From: Laccaria trichodermophora | Taxonomy: Eukaryota; Basidiomycota; Agaricomycetes; Agaricales; Hydnangiaceae | NCBI GenBank assembly: GCA_018417955.1 | Contig: JACTVC010000008.1 | Coordinates: forward strand, 310,001 to 374,000 | DNA: 64,000 nt | Reading direction: 5' to 3' | Notes under the pieces: model-generated | Told to the model about the DNA's origin: nothing | Seen by the model: only the letters and a program-made list of their open reading frames with translations | Databases searched by the model: none | Part shown: piece after piece, positions 46,301 through 55,974 of the stretch | Position numbering within the stretch: the first letter of the stretch is position 1 | Layout: each line of letters opens with the position of its first letter | Translations under genes and position numbers: made by a program

Positions 46301-49300
46301 CATAGACCTAGATGACAACGGAACGCCGTCTTCTCCTTGGCGTCTTCAGCCATTTCAAGTTGGGTAAAACCTGCTAGCGCATCGAATGACGAAAGAACTT
46401 GGGATCCGGACAACGCCTGAATGATCTCGGATTGCCGCGGAATAGGGAATTCATCGGGAATAGTCCTAGCGTTCAGTTTACGGTAGTCGATAACTAGTCG
46501 AGGTTTGCCATTCCTATAGACCACTAAGGCGGGAAAACCCCACGGGCTCACGGATGGTTCTATAACTTCGGCTTCAAACCAAGTCTTCATCTGCTGATCG
46601 ATTACTTCTCTTTTCGCCGGAGAAGTCCCATACATGGGTTCTGAAATTGGTTGTGTATTAGGTAGCAGCGGGATTTGTACTCGCGCTTCTATGTGTCCCA
46701 GACGTCCGTTCACGCCGAAAGCGGAGGCGTTTTTGCGCAATACCTCGGCTAAGCGACCTCTGTACTCCTCGGGGATGTCTGGTCCTAGGTTAACTAATTG
46801 ATCTACATCCCCGCTCACGGGGTCTTCGGGTACCGCGGTGGTCTTTGGCCCCCAAGACTCATTTTCCTCAAATCGATCATCATGTCCCGGAGAATCAGCG
46901 GTCGAGTTCGTGGCAGAAGCTAAGTCTTGTGCTTTCAAAGTACCGATTATCGTCTTCCGAAGAGCTTCTGCCGAGGCTACCATCCTATTTAGATGGTCTT
47001 CACTTTTGGGCTTATCTATCATGATCTCGGGGTCGTGAAGATAACCTACGACTTCCCCCGCTCGCACATATCGAGGATGGGCACTGGGGTTAGCAATAGG
47101 AATGAAGGGACAGGAGGCGCTAACCCAAGTGGTAGGAGCAGCCATGATGTTCTGATCGTCTGTCCCAATTATAACCTTTTCTACTATCCAATCTTCGCGA
47201 CCTTCAAACATTGCGTGGACAGCTACATTGCAGACACTATTCGGGTGTATCAAGGTGTCATCCAGGGCTACGACTTCCATAAGTTTAGTCGCACTGATCT
47301 TAGGTTTGGAGCGAACTACGGCCTTTCTCCGGACAAACGATTGGGTAGTGTAGGCAGCTCGAATTTCGAACCCTAAGTCGACGTTCTCCGAGGAGGCAGC
47401 GAGTATCACGCGCCCCGAACGTCCTACTGCCACTTCACAATGTCCCGAGGCGTATCTGGTCAGGCCGAGCTCATAGGTAGTCTGGAAATCTTCCCCCAGT
47501 AGGAGAGGCACGTTCATGTTGCGCACGACATAAGCTTCTAACTCGAAGCTAACGATCGATTCGTCTCGAGCAAGGACGAATAGCTCAGTCTTAATATACC
47601 CTAAGACCTTGGCACCTCCCGTGAGTTGATATAATTTCATTCTTAAACCTTCGCGCAGACGGGGAGGATTAGGCATGGACTTCCAGAATTCCTCCGAGAT
47701 GAGAGTGATATCAGCTCCTGAGTCCAATCGAGCGCGGATGGATTCTGATTCCAGGCTTCCAATTTTCGCTGGCGTGTGTAAGGCTCTGGTTCCTAGAGAA
47801 CCCATCCCTTCGGGTAAGGAACGACCCTTGACCGCCGGGAATACTCGACCAGGTTCATATATACGTACAGGCTTTTTTGACTTAACGGGAGCTGGTTTAA
47901 CTGTTCCTTGGACGATTTCGTTGTCTTTATTCTTCCCTTTATTGTAGTCCTTAGTTTTGTGTGAATTACGATGGGCAGGGTACACCTTGTGGAACTTCGC
48001 GTCCGTCCTTCGCTCATCGTTAATTTCCCTATCGCGCGGTTCAGCAGCGATTTCAACGCGCTTTTCCGCAGCGAAAGAATTTCTGTAACACCCTTTAGAC
48101 GAGTGAATTTCAGTTGCGTAAACTTTAAGCATTCGTTCACTCTCATAAGCGGAAAGGGTGGTGTTGGATTCAGCCAACATGACTAGGTACTCTCTGTCTG
48201 CTTCTTCCTCTTCGTCCCATACTATATGAATCTTATGGACATTTCGTAAAGCGTTCCATTTACCATAGTGAGGGCAATCCCTGTGGAAATGCTTAGGGCT
48301 AGTACAGATATAACAATCCCCATTGGGTTCTCGTGGGCTCGCTTTGGAGTCGTCTCTTTCGAAAGTTATACCGTTAATCGTTTTGCCGTGAGGAAACTCC
48401 TGTCTGGCCGGCGCAGGTTTATGCCCCCCAGAGCGCGGCGGTGGTCGACGATTGTTATTGGATGCGAAGTTGATGTCGCGTTCCAATTCTCCTTCCTCAT
48501 CGGATAGGTAGGACTCTAATTGAATCCCCTGATTGAGGGGCTCAGTCTCCGCTGCGTGTGCTGCGCGCGGACGGCTGTTCCTATAGAACGGCGCAGGTCG
48601 TTTATTGCGTTCGGCCTGCTGCCAAGATGTTATGAGTCCGTTCTTCATTCGTTTAGCTACGGACTGAACCGACAATATCGTAGGACAAATGATCTCACTA
48701 AGATAGTGAGACCATTCTACAGGTTGACGACGAAGTATGCGCGCAACTGCCGTAGGTCCATCGACTTCGTCGGGATGTAGGAAATGGTGATAGCGGATGC
48801 GGCGTTGGACATATTCTAACGGACTTTCTTGCTCGTGACCCTTATTACGGAAGGTCATTTCATCGAATTCGAAGGTTCTGTCTCGAACCCATTCTTCGTC
48901 CAGGAAATGAGCTTGAATTCCAACCATCATGTTGTCCCAGTTCGCTGAGAAGTAGTTACGATCTGGCTCTGGTAAGGTCTCCCACCAACTTAGAGCATAG
49001 GAGGTCCATTTAAAAGGGGCTAATTGGGCGATTCCTTCCTTCATCTTGGGACTCAATCCGGCGAGAAATCCCATATTGCTTAGATAACTGATAGCAGTCT
49101 CGCCTGCTCCGTTCCATTCAGGCAACACCGCGCTATTGAGCTTGCGGTTTAACTGCCATTCCTCGGGAATACGCCACCATGGAGGAATATTGGGGTCTTG
49201 AGAACCGGGGTTTCCACCGTTCCCGCCACCGCCTCCTCCTCCTCCACTTCCGCCTCCATTACCGTCGTTTCCCCCATTGTCCGGTGGGGGAACGTACCAG

Positions 49301-51216
49301 GAGGCTGGTGGAGTCGGTCCATTAGGACCATTGGGGTTACCACCTCCTCCAGCGTTACCATTGCTGCTTGAGGAAGAGGATCCTCCAGAGGGGGAATCAG
49401 GACTGTTTCCATTATTGTTGGACGGTTGACCCGGTCTGGTCTGATGCCGATTGCTTCTACTCCGAAAGGTATAGCTGGTCCAGGACGTAGGGCTGGGTAT
49501 GCGCGAACTGAACGCAGCAGGAGCCCGAACCTGGTTGTGGTTACTACCAGAGGCTGCCGTCGTGGGACCATTATTCGAGGTTCCTGTCTTGACCGAAGAA
49601 GTGCCAACGGCGGAAACCCCGATCGAGCCTACGCCTGGCAGCCTGGATACTGGGTGCCTTTTAGTTAACAAAACGGATATGGATCCAGGCACAGGGGGGT
49701 CCGATGCGAACCTGACGTTCTGACCTTCATATGCAGCGGAATTTCGCGCAAGGTCGTTTCTGGCGGTAGGCGAGGTGGAGGAGAATCTCGTCGCGAGCCT
49801 TTCAGTCCTATCGAGCTGTCGGCTTTCGTGAACACGATGTCTGGTGAATTCCACGGGAATGGGACCATCCTTGTAGGCTCGTTTGCGCAAATATGCAGCA
49901 ATCTCTTTCAAGTCGTCCGGGAGCTTATCGTAGTAATCTGATCGAGCCAGCAATTGACCGACTTTGGTCCTAGCGGACCCGTTGCCGAAGATTGACCTTA
50001 ACGATGCTCTAGTGGATTCGTAGGAACTGACGGACATTTGGTCCCCAGTTCTATACATCCGCATAAGAGCGTTGATTTCTTGCGCTAGGTGTTTGGCGGC
50101 TACGGTCGTTCGGTGCTGCAGGACACGATAAGTAGCCAGTATTTCCGTTCGGCTCGAATGGGATGCTAGCATTCGTAAGAAAAGGAAATCGTAATCGAGA
50201 ACGAAACGATCTCGATCCCTCTTATTGAAGAAGCCGGCGAGGACTTGTAGCACCTGATCCACGGTTGATACCACTTGCGAGACTTCTAGTAGCAAGGAGC
50301 GTTCCACTCCATAGACGATTTCAAAGCCCGTATATCTAAGGAGATCTTTCTTGCTGATTTCGTACGAAGCGAATTTCTCAACCGCTGAGCCTAGGTCGTC
50401 CCATCGGCAGTCCCCAGGGGTCTTGTATACTAGCTCAATGGCGCTCCTTAGTTGGTCACATTCGTATTTTGATCGACCAGGTAGAACTCCGTCTATAGCG
50501 CCTAACGGGACTAGCAGGTCCTCGTCGGCAGCTGGATCGAATGCACCGAACATGCGGGCGGATGTACGTGTAATGGGCTCAGCCCACACAGGCAGCTCCT
50601 TGTAGGGCTCAATGTCCCAGAAGATCGTATTGAATTCAGACGTGTTTCCATGATCCTCTGGCGTAGTTTCGTTTTCATCGCCCTCCGTTTGGCTAGACGC
50701 GGAAGTCTGGGATCCATTTTGGGCCTTTGAATGCTGTATGGCAGCTTGCAGGTTTTGTAGATCCTTAGCTAGGGCTGGATCGTTTCGAGAAGATCCTTCC
50801 CGAACCCAGGCAGCGTTCCTACTCGCGCCAAAGTTCGAGGGCTTACGCGTTCCCTTATTCTGGGTGTCTTGTCGAGGGTTGCTCGCGCTCCTAGGAGCAG
50901 CGGGCGGATTGGAGGCAGGCTTGCTCACCTTCGGTAGTCGGCTCGCGCTTGAAGAAGCTGCGGGAATCGAAGAGGGTCCTTCCTTGACCGAGTTGTCCGG
51001 GGTGTGTGGACCCGTGAGGACGGGCCCGGAGGAAGGCATCGGATTGTGGAGTGTAGGGGATAACGCTTCAGGGTCTGGTTCTTCCGTCATGGACACACCC
51101 TTTCCCTTCTTCCTAGTAGTCAGCGGGGCGACAAGGTCTCGACTGGCCGAGTTGTTGGTGTTGCGAGGTTTGTTTTTAGCGAGGTCCTCTCCAGCAGAGG
51201 GGATCGGTGTACTCAT
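43318..51216 (-). CDS. Chromovirus Gag-Pol polyprotein
   Basis: Start chosen at MSTPIPSAGEDLAKN (51216), the first Met after the LTR; 2632 aa. In order: Ser/Pro-rich gag N-terminus, gag core with WWETLPEPDRNYFS (about 48990), zinc knuckle CYICTSPKHFHRDC (CX2CX4HX4C, about 48310-48270), aspartic protease RLDSGADITLIS (about 47730), reverse transcriptase with YIDD at 46186-46197, RNase H with LYTDAS (about 45750) and TDHAA, integrase with a HX..H..CDVC finger (about 44620-44500) and DDE residues in SLDMITG, SDRDRRW and QTEVLNAMIEQ, and a C-terminal chromodomain (YLIRWKGYGPADDSWISEYD, about 43440-43380). All domains are in one frame. Function: copy-and-paste retrotransposition, with the chromodomain directing integration to marked chromatin. 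Confidence 0.95.
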   Translation of the reverse strand: MSTPIPSAGEDLAKNKPRNTNNSASRDLVAPLTTRKKGKGVSMTEEPDPEALSPTLHNPMPSSGPVLTGPHTPDNSVKEGPSSIPAASSSASRLPKVSKPASNPPAAPRSASNPRQDTQNKGTRKPSNFGASRNAAWVREGSSRNDPALAKDLQNLQAAIQHSKAQNGSQTSASSQTEGDENETTPEDHGNTSEFNTIFWDIEPYKELPVWAEPITRTSARMFGAFDPAADEDLLVPLGAIDGVLPGRSKYECDQLRSAIELVYKTPGDCRWDDLGSAVEKFASYEISKKDLLRYTGFEIVYGVERSLLLEVSQVVSTVDQVLQVLAGFFNKRDRDRFVLDYDFLFLRMLASHSSRTEILATYRVLQHRTTVAAKHLAQEINALMRMYRTGDQMSVSSYESTRASLRSIFGNGSARTKVGQLLARSDYYDKLPDDLKEIAAYLRKRAYKDGPIPVEFTRHRVHESRQLDRTERLATRFSSTSPTARNDLARNSAAYEGQNVRFASDPPVPGSISVLLTKRHPVSRLPGVGSIGVSAVGTSSVKTGTSNNGPTTAASGSNHNQVRAPAAFSSRIPSPTSWTSYTFRSRSNRHQTRPGQPSNNNGNSPDSPSGGSSSSSSNGNAGGGGNPNGPNGPTPPASWYVPPPDNGGNDGNGGGSGGGGGGGGNGGNPGSQDPNIPPWWRIPEEWQLNRKLNSAVLPEWNGAGETAISYLSNMGFLAGLSPKMKEGIAQLAPFKWTSYALSWWETLPEPDRNYFSANWDNMMVGIQAHFLDEEWVRDRTFEFDEMTFRNKGHEQESPLEYVQRRIRYHHFLHPDEVDGPTAVARILRRQPVEWSHYLSEIICPTILSVQSVAKRMKNGLITSWQQAERNKRPAPFYRNSRPRAAHAAETEPLNQGIQLESYLSDEEGELERDINFASNNNRRPPPRSGGHKPAPARQEFPHGKTINGITFERDDSKASPREPNGDCYICTSPKHFHRDCPHYGKWNALRNVHKIHIVWDEEEEADREYLVMLAESNTTLSAYESERMLKVYATEIHSSKGCYRNSFAAEKRVEIAAEPRDREINDERRTDAKFHKVYPAHRNSHKTKDYNKGKNKDNEIVQGTVKPAPVKSKKPVRIYEPGRVFPAVKGRSLPEGMGSLGTRALHTPAKIGSLESESIRARLDSGADITLISEEFWKSMPNPPRLREGLRMKLYQLTGGAKVLGYIKTELFVLARDESIVSFELEAYVVRNMNVPLLLGEDFQTTYELGLTRYASGHCEVAVGRSGRVILAASSENVDLGFEIRAAYTTQSFVRRKAVVRSKPKISATKLMEVVALDDTLIHPNSVCNVAVHAMFEGREDWIVEKVIIGTDDQNIMAAPTTWVSASCPFIPIANPSAHPRYVRAGEVVGYLHDPEIMIDKPKSEDHLNRMVASAEALRKTIIGTLKAQDLASATNSTADSPGHDDRFEENESWGPKTTAVPEDPVSGDVDQLVNLGPDIPEEYRGRLAEVLRKNASAFGVNGRLGHIEARVQIPLLPNTQPISEPMYGTSPAKREVIDQQMKTWFEAEVIEPSVSPWGFPALVVYRNGKPRLVIDYRKLNARTIPDEFPIPRQSEIIQALSGSQVLSSFDALAGFTQLEMAEDAKEKTAFRCHLGLWQFKRMPFGLRNGPSIFQRVMQGILAPFLWLFALVYIDDIVVYSKNWTEHLVHLDKVLSAIAAAGITLSPAKCYVGYSSILLLGQKVSRLGLSTHKEKVQAIMDLARPTSTSDLQKFLGMVVYFSTYIPFYSMIAAPLFDLLKKGVKWQWRAEQEVAYQQAKEALANAPVLGHPIAGQAYRLYTDASDFALGASLQQVQTILVKDLKGTPCYTRLESAWNDNKDVPNLVAKLHKDQHEVEQRDEWGATLDETVVHVERVIAYWSRTFKSAERNYSATEREALAAKEALVKFQPFIEGESITLITDHAALVWARVYENANRRLAAWGAVFAAYPGLRIVHRAGRIHSNVDPLSRLIRIPPHDSPLDDDNVPIEQDDAKRNIAQKVEDRIFRAAAPRAAFCVMWWEDVVDKMSATVRTRRQLAAEQKREASEPIETEVKAKEPETVSSEQGVILPFPKADPWTYPAGIKPSDSTPEDEWASRTQLLISVDPNVCKEFAEGYETDSFFAPRYLEIQPNEKTIVSASHFQKGQDGLLYFIDAGWKTRLCVPKSKINYVLRWIHESPYESAHAGPRRFIARLQELFFWPSMNKDAEAYAITCDVCQKIKIDHRAKMGALRPAHIPLRPFATVSLDMITGLPTSGEEGFTAILVIVDKLTKFAIMIPTHTTLTQEGFAKLFVEKVVNIYGLPEVIISDRDRRWATVFWKSVVANYGSVMALSSAHHPQTDGQTEVLNAMIEQMLRAYVSSDKEKWSNWLSILAYSYNSSVHSSTKYSPNFLLMGYNPRISTSAIVPEVDPSRRPFLPSLSAEDFVESLEIHRNYAKDAIALAQDRQAKAHDKKRRPIQPLRVGDYALVNPHSLELVDVEGTGKKLVQRMIGPFEVIERINPQVYRLRLPDTYSMHPVFNIDHLKKYNPSPGEFGERTELPSTRDLKASEEYEVEAIIGHRLTGKKKGNRRMYLIRWKGYGPADDSWISEYDLRNSPQLRREYLEANGLPA

Positions 51217-51808
51217 GGAAGAGAATGATAGGTCGATTCGCTGGCAGCCTCCTGGTTTAAAAGGAGGAGGTAGATGGTCTGGGCGTAGACAGGGTACAGG
51301 TTGCCCTGGAGTGGCGATCAACAGGGTTGGAGAGACCAAGGAACTGACACTGTCAGGGTCCAGAATAGGGAGGGCACTCGCACAGCAGCAGCGGGCATAG
51401 CTCAAGTCGTTGGGGAGAGTAGTAGGATTCTTGATTGTCTCATAACGTTTGACAGCAGCGGGTAACCGCGCTAGCGTGGAGCTAGATGAGGAGGTTACAA
51501 GAGTATTGGATGACGAAGTTCGATCGTCTGAAGTTCCGGATGAGAATTCCTCGAAAGCAGCGGAGATTCGCGCTAACGTGGAATGAGGAGGTTCAGGCGG
51601 GGCTCCTTCGTCTTCCAAAGTCGTAGGAGTGGAGGACGACAAAGTTGGGGGAATCGAGTTTTCGAGCTGAAGGTTCTCGGTAGCAGCGAGAGATCGCGCT
51701 GCCGAGGGCCTGGAGCTTTTAGTCGTGACCTCTTCGTCATTCGAGGGGTCTGAGAAGGTAGTTTTGTGAGAATTCTCCGTGCCGATGCACTTACGGACTT
51801 CATCTTGA

Positions 51809-51832
51809 TGAAGTCCGCGGTGCCCCCACCAT
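51809..51832 (-). promoter_or_regulatory. Chromovirus primer-binding region
   Basis: Immediately inside the 5' LTR; identical to 38969-38992. Core GGTGGGGGCACCGCGG on the minus strand. Confidence 0.65.
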
Positions 51833-52199
51833 TGTGAAACCGAGTGTTCGTCCGTGGCTTCTCGACGAAGTCGCGCGCTCTTGATGGCAGCGGAGAATAT
51901 ACGAGGCACGTGTGATAGAGATCGAGTCGAGCTAGCGTGATGCGACTTCACGCTAGCGCGTTCCAGTAACCCAGGAAGGGGGACGTTGTCACCCGACGCC
52001 GGGCTCTGGTATCCCGGAGGGGAGGCGTTAGGCTGCCTGGCCTTAAGAGAAGAGGGTGACTCAATCCACATTATGTATATAGTGGTTATCAAGTAAGGTC
52101 CAAGACTACGGTACACAACTATATACAACGAAAAGCTAACAAGAATAAACAATGCTCCGATGTCATGTAAAGGTACTAGGATGCTAAACCGCCGTTACA
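51833..52199 (-). repeat. Chromovirus 5' LTR
   Basis: Same 367 bp as the 3' LTR. The gag-pol frame stays open back into this LTR (to 52152), but the first plausible gag Met is at 51216. Confidence 0.95.
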
Positions 52200-52347
52200 C
52201 TACATGTAGTGCAAGAGGATGGCAAGACTGCTGACAAGGTGGTGGTTCAAGACAAAAGATCAATATATTATGTAAGATATCCAAATCTAGCTATATACCA
52301 CTGTTTGACTATGGCCTCTGGGCATTCCCTTCCAATCCTATATCACA

Positions 52348-52745
52348 ATATCATTGCGCTTTTCATAACTTATCTGGCCAGCATCATTGGCAATTTCATT
52401 GACTACTTGGGCAATATCATTGTGATTTTCATAAATTATGTGGCCAGTATCATTGGAAATTTCATTAGCTGGTTGTACAATATCATTGGCAATTTCATTA
52501 ACTACTTGGGCAATATCATTGCGCTTTTCATAAATTATCTGGCCAATATCATTGGCAATTTCATTGACTACTTGGGCAATATCATTGCGATTTTCATAAA
52601 TTATGTGGCCAGTATCATTGGAAATTTCATTAGCTGGTTGTGCAATTTCATTAGCTACTTGGGCAATATTATTGGCAATTTCATTAGCTCCTTTAGCAAT
52701 ATCATTGGAAATTTCATTAGCTACTTGGCCAATATTATTGGCAAT
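52348..52745 (+). repeat. 33-bp minisatellite, left arm part 2
   Basis: Continuation of the array at 35180-35430 after the nested LTR elements. The 182-codon frame at 52209-52754 starts in LTR sequence and runs through this array, so it is not evidence for a gene. Confidence 0.8.
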
Positions 52746-53039
52746 TTTGAGTAATCAGGAGAGTGGTCACATGACCAAACTCCAAAAGGGGTCAAATAAC
52801 CAAAGTTGTAGCCCTGCACTATAGCTTCCCAAATCTGTTTGAATTATGTTCTGAAGTGCTCCTGTTGTGGAGATATGAGGTAAAGGAATTTCAAAAGTGT
52901 CGTGTTTTTTTTTTTGTTTTTTGTGTTTTTCTCCATGAAAACAAAACCAAATAACATGATTTCAGTATATTCAGAAAGCTAAAAGAAAGGGCTACAATTA
53001 ATGTATCATGGGAAAAATGACCAAAAAAGGAAGGTGCAT

Positions 53040-53745
53040 GCCCTACTATAAGAGTCAGATATAGATTTACTGATAGACTACAAAAAAGTCAGACTTAGAC
53101 CACACAGTTTACTGATACCCTATAAAAAACTACAAAAGTCAGACTTAGACTCTAAAGTTTGCTGATAGACTACAAAAGACTACAAAAGTTGAACTTAGAC
53201 TACAAAGTTTACTAATAGACTACAAAAGACTATCAAATTTACTGATAGACTACAAAAAAGTCAGACTTAGACTACAAAGTTTACTCATAGACTATAAAAG
53301 ACTACAAAAGTCAGACTTAGACTACAAAAGGTTGGATTTAGACTACAAAGTTAGAGTTAAGGTCAAAAGGTTATCTTGACTACAGAGTTTGTAGTGTCCA
53401 CTTTTTGTCATTAGAAAAGTTGTGTAGTGACTGCTTTTTGAGACTACAAAAGTTTGTAATGTGTGCTTTTTGATTAGAAAAGTTTGTAGTGACCGCTTTT
53501 TGAGACTACAAAAGTTTGTAGTGTGCGCTTTTTGATTAGAAAAGTTTGTAGTGTCCACTTTTTGAAACTACAAAAGTTTGTAGTGTGCGCTTTTTCATTA
53601 AAAAAGTTTGTAGTGTCTGCTTTTTTTGTCATTAGAAAGGTTTGTAGCATCTGCTTTTTCATTAGAAAAGTTGGTAGTGTCTGCTTTTTGAGACTACAGA
53701 TCTTGTGGTGTGTGTCTTTTAATTGGAAGAGTTTGTCTTTCACAC
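53040..53745 (+). repeat. 'gtagtct/gactac' minisatellites, left arm
   Basis: 53040-53350 repeats a unit built on 'agacttagactacaaagttt'. 53390-53745 repeats a unit built on 'aaaagtttgtagtg' plus 'gctttttgagactacaaaa'. The matching right-arm region is 54115-55010, which has more copies of the second unit, so the arms have changed in copy number since duplication. Confidence 0.8.
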
Positions 53746-54114
53746 TGTCCCAAACATAGTCAGGTTTGATACAGCTCTTTAAGGGCTATAGGATGATGGG
53801 TTGATTCATCCTTGGAGGTGTCTTTAAGTCAGGTCATATTGTAAATTGACTATGTATTGAGTAGGTATCAACATGAATAGCCTCCTCTAGCTTGAGAGCC
53901 AACTTGGGCATGATGTGAGAGACTGATGATGTGGCAATAGCAATATGTAAAGTCATGTCAATCATTCAGCCATATCCTTACATTAGGTATCAATATGAAA
54001 GGCTTTTCCCAATGTGAAAGACAACTTGTGAATGATGCCAAAACTAATGCTGCAGCACTGGCATATGATGACAGTCCTTCAACCTCATCCCCATAACACA
54101 GATCGAGACACCAT

Positions 54115-55010
54115 AAACTACAGGTCAACTACAAACTTTTTTAAGTGAAAAAGTAGACACTACAAACTCTTCCAATTAAAAGGCACACACCACAAGATCT
54201 ATAGTCTCAAAGAGCAGACACTACCAACTTCTCAATGAAAAAGCAGATGCTACAAACCTTTCTAATGACAAAAAAAGTGGACACTACAAACTTTTTTAAT
54301 GAAAAAGCGCACACTACAAACTTTTGTAGTCTCAAAAAGCGGTCACTACAAACTTTTCTAATGAAAAAGCACACACTACAAACTTTTGTAGTCTCAAAAA
54401 GCGGTCACTACAAACTTTTCTAATGAAAAAGCACACATTACAAACTTTTGTAGTCTCAAAAAGCGGTCACTACAAACTTTTCTAATGAAAAAGCACACAT
54501 TACAAACTTTTGTAGTCTCAAAAAGCGGTCACTACAAACTTTTCTAATGAAAAAGCACACACTACAAACTTTTGTAGTCTCAAAAAGCAGTCACTACAAA
54601 CTTTTCTAATGAAAAAGTGGACACTACACAACTTTTCTAATGACAAAAAGTGGACACTACAAACTCTGTAGTCAAGATAACCTTTTGACCTTAACTCTAA
54701 CTTTGTAGTCTAAATCCAACCTTTTGTAGTCTAAGTCTGACTTTTGTAGTCTTTTATAGTCTATGAGTAAACTTTGTAGTCTAAGTCTGACTTTTTTGTA
54801 GTCTATCAGTAAATTTGATAGTCTTTTGTAGTCTATTAGTAAACTTTGTAGTCTAAGTTCAACTTTTGTAGTCTTTTGTAGTCTATCAGCAAACTTTAGA
54901 GTCTAAGTCTGACTTTTGTAGTCTTTTATAGGGTATCAGTAAACTGTGTGGTCTAAGTCTGACTTTTTTGTAGTCTATCAGTAAATCTATATCTGACTCT
55001 TATAGTAGGG
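54115..55010 (-). repeat. 'gtagtct/gactac' minisatellites, right arm
   Basis: Inverted and expanded counterpart of 53040-53745. The second unit ('cactacaaacttttctaatg' plus 'aaaaagcacacactacaaac') occurs about nine times against about five in the left arm. Confidence 0.8.
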
Positions 55011-55296
55011 CATGCACCTTCCTTTTTTGGTTATTTTCCCACAATACATTAATTGTAGCCCTTTCTTTTAGCTTTCTGAATATACTGAAATCATGTTATT
55101 TGGTTTTGTTTTCATGGAGAAAAACACAAAAAACAAAAACAAAAAACACAACACTTTTGAAATTCCTTTACCTCATATCTCCACAACAGGAGCACTTCAG
55201 AACATAATTCAAACAGATTTGGGAAGCTATAGTGCAGGGCTACAACTTTGGTTATTTGACCCCTTTTGGAGTTTGGTCATGTGACCACTCTCCTAA

Positions 55297-55820
55297 TTAC
55301 TCAAAATTGCCAATAATATTGGCCAAGTAGCTGATGAAATTTCCAATGATATTGCTAAAGGAGCTAATGAAATTGCCAATAATATTGCCCAAGTAGCTAA
55401 TGAAAATTGCAATGATATTGCCCAAGTAGCTAATGAAAATCGCAATGATGTCACCCAAGTAGCTAATGAAATTGTACAACCAGCTAATGAAATTTCCAAT
55501 GATACTGGCCACATAATTTATGAAAATCACAATGATATTGCCCAAGTAGTCAATGAAATTGCCAATGATGCTGGCCAGATAAGTTATGAAAAGCGCAATG
55601 ATATTGCCCAAGTAGCTAATGAAATTGCCAATGATATTGCACAACCAGCTAATGAAATTTTCAATGATACTGGCCACATAATTTATGAAACTCACAATGA
55701 TATTGCCCAAGTAGCTTATGAAATTTCCAATGAAATTGCCAAAGTAACCATTGAAAATTGCAAAATGATGTCACTCATGTACCTAATGAAATATCCAATG
55801 ATACTGGCTAGATAACTAAT
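55297..55820 (-). repeat. 33-bp minisatellite, right arm
   Basis: Inverted counterpart of the left-arm array, uninterrupted, giving the mirrored 137-codon frame. Includes the empty site GATAT at 55600-55604. Confidence 0.8.
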
Positions 55821-55974
55821 GAAAATCACAATGATATGGCTTTGGAAAGATATGAAATTGGTAATGATAACCACAGGCTGTCTTATGAGGGAGGCCCAAA
55901 ACCCTGCCTACACTTAATGAAAAAGCGCAGCCTTTATGATAATGAAAAAACATGGTAACAGTAATGATTCCCTA

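Larger units (their letters stand above)
39169..52199 (-). mobile_element. Intact Ty3/Gypsy chromovirus, 13 kb
   Basis: 367-bp LTRs at 39169-39535 and 51833-52199 show no difference by eye. 5-bp target duplication CTACA at 39164-39168 and 52200-52204. Order on the minus strand: 5' LTR, PBS, gag-pol (51216-43318), accessory ORF (43105-39581), polypurine tract, 3' LTR. No stop or frame shift in either reading frame, which with identical LTRs means a very recent insertion. The site is inside the right LTR of the LARD-like element. Confidence 0.95.
35431..52347 (-). mobile_element. Non-autonomous LTR element (LARD-like), host of nested chromovirus
   Basis: Left LTR 35431-35749 (319 bp, TGTGAAGCG to TATATCACA). 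The right LTR is split into 38993-39168 and 52205-52347, exactly 176 + 143 bp. ATATC flanks both ends (35426-35430, 52348-52352). The internal region 35750-38992 (about 3.2 kb) encodes no gag or pol. PBS and polypurine tract lie on the minus strand and match those of the nested chromovirus, so it is probably mobilised by that family. Confidence 0.9.

Noticed and set aside
51217..52152. Gag-Pol starting at the upstream Met within the LTR (2944 aa)
   Set aside because: The first 300 codons run through LTR and primer-binding sequence. The Met at 51216 is the first plausible start.
52209..52754. 182-aa hydrophobic membrane-like protein
   Set aside because: It is a translation of LTR sequence plus a 33-bp minisatellite; the mirrored frame at 55297-55710 is the same DNA inverted.
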